From Gramella sp. AN32 (GTDB lineage Bacteria > Bacteroidota > Bacteroidia > Flavobacteriales > Flavobacteriaceae): a DNA stretch of 64,000 nt. Shown here piece after piece: positions 17,604 to 26,307 of this stretch; the stretch's first letter is position 1; each line of letters begins with the position of its first letter. Location of the stretch: contig NZ_QEYO01000006.1 of assembly GCF_023718305.1 (NCBI RefSeq), positions 1 to 64,000 on the forward strand, in the 5' to 3' direction. The notes under the pieces were generated by a model that ran no database searches, was not told the origin of the DNA, and was given only the letters and a program-made list of their open reading frames with translations. A program made the translations under genes and the position numbers.

Positions 17604-18446
17604 ATGAAACAAGTAGCATTTTTAATAGTGGTATTCTTCGGTTTGCAGCTTAATGCACAAATTGAAGCACCACAACCAAGTCCGTTTGGTAAAATTGAAC
17701 AAAAAGTTGGCCTTACCGATGTAAGTGTGGAATATTCCAGACCGGGAATGCGGGGGAGAACAATCTTTGGAGACCTGGTGCCTTATGGTAAAATATGGAG
17801 AACAGGGGCCAATGAGAATACCAAAATCAGTTTTAGCGATGATGTTAAGATTGATGGAAAAGATTTGAAAAAAGGAACTTATGCCATTTATACAATTCCG
17901 AAAGAAGGCTCATGGGAGATAATGTTTTATAGTGATACCAACAATTGGGGGAATCCGCAGGAATGGGATGAAAGCAAAGTTGCTTTAAAAACCACTGCCA
18001 AAACTATGGAAATGCCCATGGCTATGGAAACTTTTACCATTGTGATCGACGAATTAAAGAACGACGGTGGGCAGCTGAATTTTCTTTGGGAAAATACCAT
18101 TGCCATGCTTCCATTCACGGTTCCCACCAATGAGAAAACACTGGCAAGTATCGAAAGAGTCATGAATGGACCATCTGCCAATGACTATTTTGCGGCAGCA
18201 AGTTATTATCACGATTCCAAACAGGATATGAACAAAGCTTATGAATGGGTGAGCAAAGCTGCTGAAATGGCCGGTGATGATGCTTTCTGGATTTTAAGAA
18301 GAAAGTCTTTGATCGAAGCTGAAATGGGTAAAAAAGATGCGGCTATTGCAACAGCAAAGAAATCGATGGCTTCCGCGGAAAAAGCTAAAAATGCCGATTA
18401 TGTAAAAATGAATAAAGAGTCTATTGCAGAGTGGGAAGGCCAATAG
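17604..18446 (+). CDS. Secreted DUF2911 domain protein
   Basis: 280 residues, with a signal peptide MKQVAFLIVVFFGLQLNAQ. A DUF2911 domain follows (VSVEYSRPGMRGRTIFGDLVPYGKIWRTGANENTKI, LKKGTYAIYTIPKEGSWEIMFY). The C-terminal third is helical and tetratricopeptide-like (KAYEWVSKAAEMAGDDAFWILRRKS). DUF2911 proteins are widespread in Bacteroidota and of unknown function. The gene stands alone with its own promoter box and a terminator immediately after it. Confidence 0.88.
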   Translation: MKQVAFLIVVFFGLQLNAQIEAPQPSPFGKIEQKVGLTDVSVEYSRPGMRGRTIFGDLVPYGKIWRTGANENTKISFSDDVKIDGKDLKKGTYAIYTIPKEGSWEIMFYSDTNNWGNPQEWDESKVALKTTAKTMEMPMAMETFTIVIDELKNDGGQLNFLWENTIAMLPFTVPTNEKTLASIERVMNGPSANDYFAAASYYHDSKQDMNKAYEWVSKAAEMAGDDAFWILRRKSLIEAEMGKKDAAIATAKKSMASAEKAKNADYVKMNKESIAEWEGQ

Positions 18447-18465
18447 AATTTTAATAACTACTTAA

Positions 18466-18740
18466 GAAGCCGCCTCGTGCGGCTTTTCTTTACGAATAGC
18501 TTAAGCCAATTTTCTTCTTCACTTTGTCGATAAGCCGAATTAAATTCAGGGATTTTTCAAAGCTCATAAGAGGACTTTCTTTTTTACCCTGCCGAAGCAT
18601 TTCCGTGACATGTTTTACTTCAAAATAGTAAGCATTGGAAGGGATCTCAAATTCAAAATTTTCTTCATCTTCTGGTGTAAAAACCTTTACTGAAGTTGGT
18701 TCATGAAACCTGGAATCTACATGTATTTTTCCTTTTTCAA
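18466..18740. repeat. Left copy of the ~275-bp island-flanking direct repeat
   Basis: Aligns without gaps in the coding part to about 26033-26307 (offset 7567 bp) and includes both the oxidoreductase 3' end and the terminator stem. The encoded peptides are about 90% identical, so this is a diverged duplication, not a fresh one. The two copies bracket the Type I restriction-modification genes. Confidence 0.85.
18467..18490 (+). terminator. Rho-independent terminator after the DUF2911 gene
   Basis: AAGCCGC at 18467-18473 pairs with GCGGCTT at 18479-18485 around a 5-base loop, followed by TTTTCTTT. A degenerate copy of the same hairpin (stem partly lost) lies at 26033-26058 beyond the intact Gfo/Idh/MocA gene, as part of the island-flanking repeat. 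Confidence 0.8.
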
Positions 18741-18741
18741 C
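18490..18741 (-). pseudogene. 3' fragment of a Gfo/Idh/MocA oxidoreductase gene
   Basis: These ~84 codons encode a copy of the C-terminus of the intact oxidoreductase at 26057-27022: the last 80 residues (from GKIHVDSRFHEPTSVKVF to KKIGLSYS) differ at eight positions and contain no indel. Upstream of 18741 the similarity ends abruptly. The frame continues as an unrelated stretch to an ATG at 18792 (MVHQAGLQFARANASPIV), which looks like a fortuitous start. It is almost certainly a non-functional remnant marking one edge of the restriction-modification island. Confidence 0.88.
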
Positions 18742-18819
18742 TATTGGCGAAGCGTTGGCTCGTGCGAATTGTAAACCTGCCTGGTGTACCACGCAGGTGT
18801 GGATGGCGCGTGCGTTGAC

Positions 18820-20364
18820 TTATTCCGACTCTCCGTTCATAGTTTCCATTATTTCTCTAAAACTATTAAGTCCTGACTCAATATTTTCAATAATTTCTAA
18901 TGCTAAAATGTCCGGATCTGGTAAATTATCCAAGTCAGTCAAACTTTTGTCTTTCAGCCAAAAAATATCCAAACTCGTTTTGTCTCTCGCTATTATTTCG
19001 TCATAAGTAAATTTTCTCCATCTTCCTTCTTCGTTTGCAGCCTGTCCTGAGCTTGTCGAAGCGCTCCACGTTTCTTTTCGCTTGCTAATATTCCTGCCAT
19101 TGTAAAGTTCAATAAATTCTGAAAGATGTTCTTGACGCATTGGATTCTTCTTGGGCGTGTGATGCACATTTGTTCTGTAATCATAAAACCAAATATCTTT
19201 TGTCCATGCTTCTTTGCTCGCAGGTTTATTGTTGAAAAACAATACGTTTGCCTTAACTCCTTGTGCATAAAATATACCTGTGGGCAATCTTAAAATCGTA
19301 TGCAGTTCCGCAGTTTTCATTAACTGTTTTCTTACTTCTTCACCTGCACCACCTTCAAACAAAATATTATCTGGAAGTACAACTGCTGCCTCCCCATTAA
19401 TTTTTAGCTGAGTTTTTATATGTTGCAAGAAGTTTAATTGCTTGTTAGAGGTAGTTTCCCAGAAATCTTGTCTATTATAGCTTAAATCCTCTTTTACAAT
19501 TTCACCTTGTTCATTGGTAAACGTCATACTACTTTTCTTTCCAAAAGGAGGATTAGCCAGCACATAATCATAGCGTTCGCCATCATCAGCAATTAAAGCA
19601 TCATTCGGATTGATAAATGATTCCCCATCTATTTCGCCAATATTGTGCAAATACATATTCATTAAACACATCCTACGGGTATTGGCAACAATCTCATTCC
19701 CGTGAAATGTTTTATTTTTAAGAAATTCCTTTTCTTCTCGGTCTAAATTGTTGTTATCTACAATCCAATCATACGCTGCTAAAAAGAAGCCGCCAGTTCC
19801 ACAAGCTGGGTCCACAATAGTTTTCATCGGTTTTGGCTGTACACAAGCCACCATTGTTTTTATTAATGCTCTCGGAGTAAAATATTGTCCTGCGCCACTT
19901 TTGGTATCTTCTGCATTTTTTTCAAGTAAACCTTCGTAGATTTTTCCTTTGATGTCTGCACCCATCATACTCCACTCTTCTTTGTCAATTAAATTTATAA
20001 CCTTAAGCAATTTAGCAGGGTCTTGTATTTTATTTTGGCTCTTGGTAAAAATCTGTCCTAACGTCCCTTTTTCTGTGGAAAGTGTGCGCAATAACTGACT
20101 GTAAAAGGATTCTAATTCTGCACCACGCTTGCTAGAAAGGGTTTCCCAATTAGCAACTTCTCCATCGGAGATTTCCTTGCCTTCTACATCTTTTAATTTA
20201 GGAAATTTTAAACCTTTATTATAAGGAGGTTTATTAAGTTCATCTGCCATTTTTAAGAATAGCAAATAGGTAATTTGTTCTAAATAATCTCCGTAACCTA
20301 CACCATCATCACGTAGTACATTGGCAAGGTTCCATATTTTGGATATAATTGATGAGTCTGTCAT
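18820..20364 (-). CDS. hsdM: Type I restriction-modification system methyltransferase subunit
   Basis: 514 residues. An HsdM N-terminal helical domain (ISKIWNLANVLRDDGVGYGDYLEQITYLLFLKMADE) precedes the N6-adenine methyltransferase domain, with SAM motif I DPACGTGGFFLAAYDW (from residue 185) and catalytic motif IV VLANPPFGKKSS (NPPF 271-274). With HsdS it forms the modification enzyme that methylates adenine in a bipartite target. Residues 434-442 (SASTSSGQA) come from a dispersed repeat inserted in frame. hsdM is last in the locus, downstream of fic, and has a perfect palindrome 32 bp before its ATG. All motifs are intact. Confidence 0.95.
   Translation of the reverse strand: MTDSSIISKIWNLANVLRDDGVGYGDYLEQITYLLFLKMADELNKPPYNKGLKFPKLKDVEGKEISDGEVANWETLSSKRGAELESFYSQLLRTLSTEKGTLGQIFTKSQNKIQDPAKLLKVINLIDKEEWSMMGADIKGKIYEGLLEKNAEDTKSGAGQYFTPRALIKTMVACVQPKPMKTIVDPACGTGGFFLAAYDWIVDNNNLDREEKEFLKNKTFHGNEIVANTRRMCLMNMYLHNIGEIDGESFINPNDALIADDGERYDYVLANPPFGKKSSMTFTNEQGEIVKEDLSYNRQDFWETTSNKQLNFLQHIKTQLKINGEAAVVLPDNILFEGGAGEEVRKQLMKTAELHTILRLPTGIFYAQGVKANVLFFNNKPASKEAWTKDIWFYDYRTNVHHTPKKNPMRQEHLSEFIELYNGRNISKRKETWSASTSSGQAANEEGRWRKFTYDEIIARDKTSLDIFWLKDKSLTDLDNLPDPDILALEIIENIESGLNSFREIMETMNGESE
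19041..19065. repeat. Dispersed repeat inserted in frame in hsdM
   Basis: The minus strand reads AGCGCTTCGACAAGC then TCAGGACAGG and encodes SASTSSGQA. This TCGACAAGCTCAGGACAGG unit is a well-known short repeat of Bacteroidota genomes, usually intergenic. Here it adds a small serine-rich loop near the C-terminal part of HsdM without breaking the frame. Confidence 0.7.
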
Positions 20365-20395
20365 TTTTGTATTTATAACTTTTATTTTAAAAAAT

Positions 20396-20423
20396 ATGAG
20401 TCACAAATTAGTTTGTGACTCAT
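20396..20423. promoter_or_regulatory. Perfect 12-bp inverted repeat between fic and hsdM
   Basis: ATGAGTCACAAA (20396-20407) and TTTGTGACTCAT (20412-20423) are exact complements around TTAG. It ends 32 bp upstream of the hsdM ATG. The same core, ACAAA-TTAG-TTTGTGA, recurs upstream of fic at 21590-21617. Its position and symmetry fit an operator for a dimeric protein. With no T run following on the minus strand it is not a good terminator. Confidence 0.65.
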
Positions 20424-20443
20424 TGATGAATAGAATACTGTTC

Positions 20444-21535
20444 TTATCCATTTACAATAGTTAGCAGCCTCTTAAATGCATAAATAGTGGGTCTTCTGCC
20501 TGCTCCAAGTTGCGCAATTTCAATGACCTTTTCTTTTACCAATATATCTAAAAGTCGAGTAACACTAGATTTTGGGATGCCCGAGTTTCTTGAAAAATAA
20601 TTAGTAGAAAAAATAGGCTGAATGAAAATAGTATCTAAACAATGAATTGCATACTGGCTATGTGTGCTTTCTGTCACCTCTTTTTTTACTTGTTCATAAA
20701 GATTTATAATAGCTCTAGTCTTTTTAATATTTTGTTCTGCCTGCACAATAATTGCATTAAGAAAAAACCGGATCCAGTTAATCCAACTTCCACTATCTGT
20801 TATATCTTTTAAAGCATCATAATAGTCAGATCTATGACTTTCTAAATAATCACTCAAGTAGAAAACAGGTTCGTGAATAATGCGTTTATGATACAGAAAT
20901 AATGGTATTAAAATTCTACCCATCCTACCGTTTCCATCTAAAAATGGATGAATTATTTCAAACTGGGCGTGCACAATTGCCAACTGTACAATCACATCTA
21001 ACTCTTCGTGATGCATGTAGTGCTCCCAATCGCCCAAGGCCTCTTTCATCACTGGAACTGCTGGTGGAACAAACCTTGCGTTGTCTATCGCAGAACCTGG
21101 TGTCCCTATAAAATTTTGAATACGTCTAAAGTTGCCTGGATCTGCACTATTACCTCTAACATCGTGCATTAAAATTTCGTGCATCTTGCGAATAAGATTT
21201 AAAGTAAGTGGCTTAGTCTGCATTTGTTCACGGCCTTCGCGCAATGCGATACGATAGTTTATAACTTCATAAATATCTCCTTTTTTGTATTCTTCTACAT
21301 CTTGGTCGCCTTCATACTCCAATACATCTTTTAAAGATGCCTGTGTCCCTTCGATTTTAGAGGATTGGACTGCTTCTTGGGTACGCAATGGTGCCAACAG
21401 CACATCTGGATTAATTACAGATTGTAACAAGCCATCATATCTGGCTATATAACGATTAGCTTTTCCCATAAGGTCTATAAGTTTAGACCAATCGATGTCA
21501 TTTAATGGTAATTTATGAGGTTGATACGGTTTCAT
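20444..21535 (-). CDS. Fic family protein (putative AMP transferase) with N-terminal inhibitory motif and C-terminal winged helix
   Basis: 363 residues from ATG 21535. The Fic_N domain carries the inhibitory motif SSKIEG (S58 to G63, pattern S/TxxxE followed by G/N), so it is a class II, self-inhibited Fic. The active site is HPFLDGNGRMGR at 196-207, with all catalytic residues present. The C-terminus (SRNSGIPKSSVTRLLDILVKEKVIEI, then GAGRRPTIYAFKRLL) is a winged-helix DNA-binding domain. Fic proteins usually AMPylate a target; the target here is unknown. A longer start (TTG 21586) lies upstream of the promoter box, so ATG 21535 is preferred. It sits between hsdS and hsdM. Confidence 0.93.
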   Translation of the reverse strand: MKPYQPHKLPLNDIDWSKLIDLMGKANRYIARYDGLLQSVINPDVLLAPLRTQEAVQSSKIEGTQASLKDVLEYEGDQDVEEYKKGDIYEVINYRIALREGREQMQTKPLTLNLIRKMHEILMHDVRGNSADPGNFRRIQNFIGTPGSAIDNARFVPPAVPVMKEALGDWEHYMHHEELDVIVQLAIVHAQFEIIHPFLDGNGRMGRILIPLFLYHKRIIHEPVFYLSDYLESHRSDYYDALKDITDSGSWINWIRFFLNAIIVQAEQNIKKTRAIINLYEQVKKEVTESTHSQYAIHCLDTIFIQPIFSTNYFSRNSGIPKSSVTRLLDILVKEKVIEIAQLGAGRRPTIYAFKRLLTIVNG

Positions 21536-21574
21536 TTTGTGACTTATGTATGAGTAGCAATCTATTTTGTAAAC

Positions 21575-21582
21575 CAAATATA
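21575..21582 (-). promoter_or_regulatory. -7 promoter box of fic
   Basis: The minus strand reads TATATTTG, a full TAnnTTTG match, 39 bp upstream of the fic ATG at 21535 and directly downstream of the palindrome at 21590-21617. It shows that fic and perhaps hsdM can be transcribed apart from hsdR-hsdS. Confidence 0.5.
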
Positions 21583-21589
21583 ACAAAAT

Positions 21590-21617
21590 ATGAGTTACAA
21601 ATTAGTTTGTGATTAAT
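21590..21617. promoter_or_regulatory. Second copy of the fic/hsdM palindrome, at the fic promoter
   Basis: ATGAGTTACAAA (21590-21601), TTAG, TTTGTGATTAAT (21606-21617). The inner ACAAA-TTAG-TTTGTGA core is identical to that at 20396-20423; the outer bases have drifted. A further half-site TTTGTGACTTAT lies at 21536-21547, touching the fic ATG. A protein bound here would cover the -33 region of the fic promoter. Confidence 0.6.
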
Positions 21618-21632
21618 TTGTGGGTTACAAGA

Positions 21633-23078
21633 TTAAGGATGTTTTTCTGCTTTTATCCGCTCCAACAAAACACTGGCAGACTCGTAATCTTTATGTTGTT
21701 TGCATTGTTCAATTTCTTCTTCACTTAACAATTTCCCCTCAAAAGCTTTTTTAAGGATGCTCAGGCGGAGTGCTTGGGCTTTTTCTAAACTTTCTTCGAT
21801 ACTCTCCTCTACTTTATCACAAATCGATAAACGGCTTTCTATTTCTTGAACGATTTGGTGCTGTTCATCGATGCTACATAATGGAAAAGGAAGACTATTG
21901 CATTTAGTTTTATTTAAATATTGCACAGTAGTAGCAGTAGATGAACGTTCTAAATATGAAATATTAAATCTTATCAAATAAGCCAGATATTCAGGTAAAT
22001 AGGTTTTTGAAGGTAAAAAAGCGTGTAATTGTTGATTAATCACTAACTCTTCCTCAACTACTGAACTAGTGCCAAGCATTCCAACACAAGTCATTATAAC
22101 ACTCTTAATTGGGATAATTCTAGCGTTATAATTCTGACATTCTTCTTTGGTTAATCCTTTTTCAATATTTCTATAATTGATTTTTATTGAGTTCAAATTT
22201 AAATCAGGTGTTGTAACCCAATGAATATTTCCGCTGAAAGATTTTGGTTTATCTCTATTTGGGACAATAGAACCAGTAATATTTCCAATTTTTTTATAAA
22301 CCCAATTTTTAGGAATTGTAATTTCTGACTTTAATTCTTCAGTATTAATTTCAGGTAAATCTTTATATTTAGAAGGTTTCACAGGCATCTTACCAGTTTT
22401 ATCACTTTTCTCCCAAAACTTAACAGCTTCTTTCCAATTAGCAACTTGCATTAGATAATGCTTTTGGCGTTCCTCTTTTATCTGTTCTAATAATTCATCA
22501 GCAGAAGGTAAGTTGGTTTGTTTCTCTCTCCATTCCTTGGTAAATTTTCCCTCAAAAGCCTTTTTTAAAACCGCTTGCCTATAAATAACCAATTGGTCTT
22601 GTGCTTTTTTAAGGTCTGCAATACCCCTATCTAAACTGCTAAAAAGTTCTTCTATTTTTTTGACAATGGCTTTTTGTTCTGGAACAGAAACTAGTGGGAA
22701 ATTTTCCTTTTCAATATATTGGTAGTGTCTAGCATAGCCTTTGTCTTTTATCTTAAAGACTAGAACTTCAGTTATATAATATAAATAGGAAGGTGAAACA
22801 TATGTTTTAGGTTGTAAAACCTTAGTTCCATCCGCTCCAGGTACAAAAGGAAATTTTATTAGTTTAACGTTTTTCGTATGGTCGCCAAATATAATGACTG
22901 GCAATTCACAATTTAGAATTCTATTTTTATCGTTTGTATATCCACCTATTATATATTGGCCTTGGTCAATAACAGGAATTTCTCCTATTTGTAAATATTC
23001 TTTCTGTTTTAATTTTTGTTTAGTAGTTGAAATTTTAAAAACAGCATCTTTATAATTTATTTCACAATATTCTTTCAT
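21633..23078 (-). CDS. hsdS: Type I restriction-modification system specificity subunit
   Basis: 481 residues with the classical two-half layout. Target-recognition domain 1 spans about 1-130, conserved helix 1 begins VPEQKAIVKKIEELFSSLD and ends QAVLKKAFEGKFT, target-recognition domain 2 covers about 235-400, and conserved helix 2 is IDEQHQIVQEIESRLSICD through LRLSILKKAFEGKLL. The two halves each specify one part of a split DNA target. Its ATG overlaps the hsdR stop by one base (TAATG), so it is translationally coupled to hsdR. The recognition sequence cannot be read from the protein. Confidence 0.94.
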   Translation of the reverse strand: MKEYCEINYKDAVFKISTTKQKLKQKEYLQIGEIPVIDQGQYIIGGYTNDKNRILNCELPVIIFGDHTKNVKLIKFPFVPGADGTKVLQPKTYVSPSYLYYITEVLVFKIKDKGYARHYQYIEKENFPLVSVPEQKAIVKKIEELFSSLDRGIADLKKAQDQLVIYRQAVLKKAFEGKFTKEWREKQTNLPSADELLEQIKEERQKHYLMQVANWKEAVKFWEKSDKTGKMPVKPSKYKDLPEINTEELKSEITIPKNWVYKKIGNITGSIVPNRDKPKSFSGNIHWVTTPDLNLNSIKINYRNIEKGLTKEECQNYNARIIPIKSVIMTCVGMLGTSSVVEEELVINQQLHAFLPSKTYLPEYLAYLIRFNISYLERSSTATTVQYLNKTKCNSLPFPLCSIDEQHQIVQEIESRLSICDKVEESIEESLEKAQALRLSILKKAFEGKLLSEEEIEQCKQHKDYESASVLLERIKAEKHP

Positions 23079-25894
23079 TATGCTGCTAATACTTCATTCA
23101 ATTCGTTAATAATCTCGTTCATTTGGTCTCCAAATAATTGATGCATTCTTCCTTTACCACCTTTGGCATCAAAAGGGGTGTAATCTAAATCATCAATTTC
23201 TATATGGTAACTGCTCACTACGTGGTCTTTTATCATTCTAAGCCAATCCAATTGTTCTTGCGTAAAGCGATTGTGTTGCCCGGTATGCTGTTTAAAAATC
23301 CATTTATTAAAGTTAGCTTCAATAGTACTGTCATAAGGCTTTAATTCTTTATCTATACCACAGGCTCTTCTAATTAGAGACACTAAAATAGTTAATTGGT
23401 CTTTGGGTTTATGAGACCCTTCGACTGCGCTCAGGGTGACATAGGCATCCCAAACATAGTCTGGAGCTAACAATGGTTTTTTCAATTGCAATTTTTCCAT
23501 CACCTCTTGGATCATTTTAAAGGTGATGTTTCTTCGATTGTAAGGCTGGTCATAAAAAATGCTTAATGCTTTTATCTCGTCTTTGTTTGCTTCTAAATAT
23601 TCGGTAAAATCTTTTATAATTTCTGTTGCTTTATCTATAGAAGTGGTATCCCATTCGCTTTTAATAATAGTATCTATGTTTATGCTGTCCATAATTTGTT
23701 CATGTTGTTTCCGAACGTTTTCAACATAGTTGTTTAATTCCTCGTTAAAGGTCTTGCTCGCATCTAAAATCAATTGTTCTTGGGCTTGCTTTTTAGCGTT
23801 TTCTATTAAAACAGGAGTTTGGTCTTCTATAGGAATTTTGTCAATCTCAATTTGAGCTTTAGAATCTATAGCATCATGATCGAAAGCTGTAATTAACTCT
23901 TTGGTAATTTGCTTTAGGTTTTTACCACCAGAAAACTCCATTAACTTATCTTTTTCCTTTTCTGTAATTTGCTTTTCTAATCGAATTAATCGGTTTGCTA
24001 GAGACAAAAACAAATCTTCATCTGCAACTCCCATTGTTACTGCTCCCAATAAATCTTTCATAGGGACAGAAGGTTTTCGCTCTAAAGGCCTACTATCTGT
24101 CTTTTTAGATTTGGTTGCACCCACAGCATCAACTATCACAAAATGTGTTTTGCTTTTTGCTGTTTTTGTAACTAGTTGTAAGGAATCGCTATTGATAGTC
24201 CGTGTTCCACGACCTTTCATCTGTTCAAAATAGTTGATGCTTTTTACATCACGCATAAACAACAAAACCTCTAAAGGTTTTACATCTGTTCCCGTGGCAA
24301 TCATATCTACAGTAACTGCAATACGAGGATAATAAGAATTTCTAAAACGGTTCAGTACCGATTTTGGGTCTTCCTCAATTTTGTAGGTTACCTTTTTGCA
24401 AAAGTCGTTGCCTTCGTCAAATTCTTCTCTGATGATTTTTATAATATCATCTGCGTGACTGTCGGTTTTTGCAAAGACCAATGTTTTAGGCACTTCGTAA
24501 TCACCGTTTTCATCTACTCGTTTTGGGAAAATAGTTGTTTTTAAAGCCTTCTTATATTCTCGAAAAATATTTCTAATCTGGCTAGGATTTACAACTTTCT
24601 TATCTAAATCGTTACGCTTATAATCTGTGTCTTCATCTTCCTGTTGCCAGCGTTTTGCCCTTGTAAGCTTATCTCGTCTATCCACCAACCAACCAGATTC
24701 TATCATTGCGCCATTTTGTGAAATATCGGTCTCAATTGTGTACACATCATAAGGCACATTCACCCCATCTGTTACCGATTCTTCATAGGTATATTGACTA
24801 ACCACGTTTTCATTGAAAAAACCGAAAGTTCTTTTATCTGGGGTTGCAGTTAAACCAATAAGGAAAGCATCAAAATAATCCAGTACTTGCTTCCATAAAT
24901 TATAAATAGAACGGTGAGCTTCATCTACTACAATAAAATCAAATTGTTCTATGGGCACTTTTGGCGTGTACTCCACGGGAACAGCTTTATTTTTAGAGAT
25001 TTTATTCTGTAGCCACGAATTCTCGTTGGGATTCTCGAGCTCCGCACTTTCGTCTAAATCTTCTCCTTTTAAAATAGAGTAGAGGCGTTGTATTGTTGAA
25101 ATACAAACCTAGCTGTCTGAAGCAATGTAGCTTGATGATAACCGCTGCACATTATATAATTCTGTGAATTTCCGATTATCGTCATTGGGCTGAAAGGTCA
25201 TAAATTCCTGTTCTGCCTGCTCGCCAAGGTTCTTGGTGTCCACCAAAAACAAAATACGTTTTGCGTCCGCGTGTTTTAGCAATCGATATACAAATGTTGC
25301 TGCGGTAAATGTTTTACCGGCACCAGTTGCCATTTGAATTAAGGCTTTCGGTCTGTTCTTTTTGAAAGAATGTTCTAGATTATTTACTGCTACAATTTGA
25401 GCCGGACGAAGCCCTGTAATATCTAAAGCAGGTATTGTCAACAATCTTTCCCGAATACTTTTTCCCTTTTTTAACCATTCAGCAATCGTTTCCGGTTTAT
25501 GAAAACTAAAAACATTTCTACCTCTTGGTTTAGGATCTCGATAATCTGTAAATCTTGTTATTGTTCCTGTGCTTTCATAAACGAAAGGCAGAGGGTCGTT
25601 ATTTAAGTATTTTAATTTTGCGTTAGCATAATTAGTGGACTGATCTTCAACAACCGTAAGCCTATGCCCTTCATCCTCGCGTTTGGCTTCTATAATCCCG
25701 ACAGGTTTTCGATCTACAAATAACACATAATCGGCTGGGCCAACATCTGTTTGGTATTCACGTACTGCAATTCCTTTGTTTGCAGATAAATCAATTCTGT
25801 TTTTCGACTGAACTACCCATCCAGCTTCTCGTAGCATTGCGTCTATCTTATCACGAGCTATTTGTTCAGGATTTTGGTTACTATTTACAGTCAT
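23078..25894 (-). pseudogene. hsdR: Type I restriction endonuclease subunit R, interrupted by one TAG codon
   Basis: Two frame-matched pieces make one HsdR of about 938 residues. 25894-25109 encodes the nuclease domain (D55, then E69 and K71 in IIEAKRE) and Walker A (MATGAGKTFTAATF, near 190), then TAG at 25111-25109. The frame then stays open for 44 codons (VCISTIQRLYSILKGED) and runs on through DEAH (FIVVDEAHRSIYNLW), helicase motifs (ARIAVTVDMIATGTDVKP, FEQMKGRGTR) and the C-terminal domain to 23078. No other stop or frameshift occurs. One C-to-T change (CAG to TAG) would explain it. A GTG at 24976 could start the downstream piece but would lack Walker A and the nuclease. Confidence 0.9.
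23413..23441. repeat. Dispersed repeat inserted in frame in hsdR
   Basis: The plus strand reads GAGACCCTTCGACTG then CGCTCAGGGTGACA, a common Bacteroidota repeat. In hsdR it encodes VTLSAVEGSH between DAY and KPKDQ, a phrase seen in many unrelated flavobacterial proteins. It keeps the frame and lies near the C-terminal helical domain. Confidence 0.7.
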
Positions 25895-26032
25895 TCACTG
25901 GTTTAATTTTTATTCAGTTCACAAAGTACTTATTTTTTTGGCTAACTGATGTCCAGCGTTGGGAAGAAACAGCTCGTTGGATTTTTGAGTTTTGGCTTGT
26001 CTGTCATTTTAAATATTTTATAGAAATACTGA

Positions 26033-26307
26033 AAGCGCCTCTCCTTGCGGCTTTTTTTATGAATAGCTTAAACCGATCTTACTTTTTACCTCGTCGATAA
26101 GGCTGATTAAATTCAGGGATTTTTCAAAACTCATAAGAGGACTTTCTTTTTTGCCCTGCTGAAGCATTTCCGTAACATGTTTTGCTTCAAAATAGTAACC
26201 ATTGGAAGGAATCTCAAATTCAAAATTTTTTTCATCTTCTGGCGTAAAAACCTTTACTGAAGTTGGTTCATGAAACCTGGAATCTAAATGTATTTTTCCC
26301 TTCTCCA
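26033..26307. repeat. Right copy of the ~275-bp island-flanking direct repeat
   Basis: Partner of 18466-18740. It holds the last ~250 bp of the intact Gfo/Idh/MocA gene and a degenerate version of the terminator stem (AAGCGCC against GCGGCTT). The terminator is better preserved in the left copy. Confidence 0.85.

Larger units (their letters stand above)
18741..26032. mobile_element. Putative Type I restriction-modification island (no recombinase seen)
   Basis: About 7.3 kb holding hsdM, fic, hsdS and hsdR, all on the minus strand, placed exactly between two copies of the 3' end of a Gfo/Idh/MocA gene. The left junction holds a GC-rich palindrome (CCTGCCTGGT and ACCACGCAGG, 18776-18797) and a stretch that matches no gene. 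No integrase, transposase or tRNA site is present, so arrival by homologous recombination with donor DNA carrying a related 3' end is the simplest reading. The mobile nature is inference. Confidence 0.6.

Noticed and set aside
18490..18792. Real 100-residue oxidoreductase gene
   Set aside because: Only the C-terminal 84 residues match; the nucleotide-binding domain is missing and the first residues come from junction sequence.
20396..20423. Palindrome as a rho-independent terminator of fic
   Set aside because: AT-rich stem with no T run following on the minus strand, and a copy exists at the fic promoter.
24974..24976. GTG start for a separate downstream helicase protein
   Set aside because: It is in frame with the nuclease half after a single TAG; the piece alone would lack Walker A and the nuclease.
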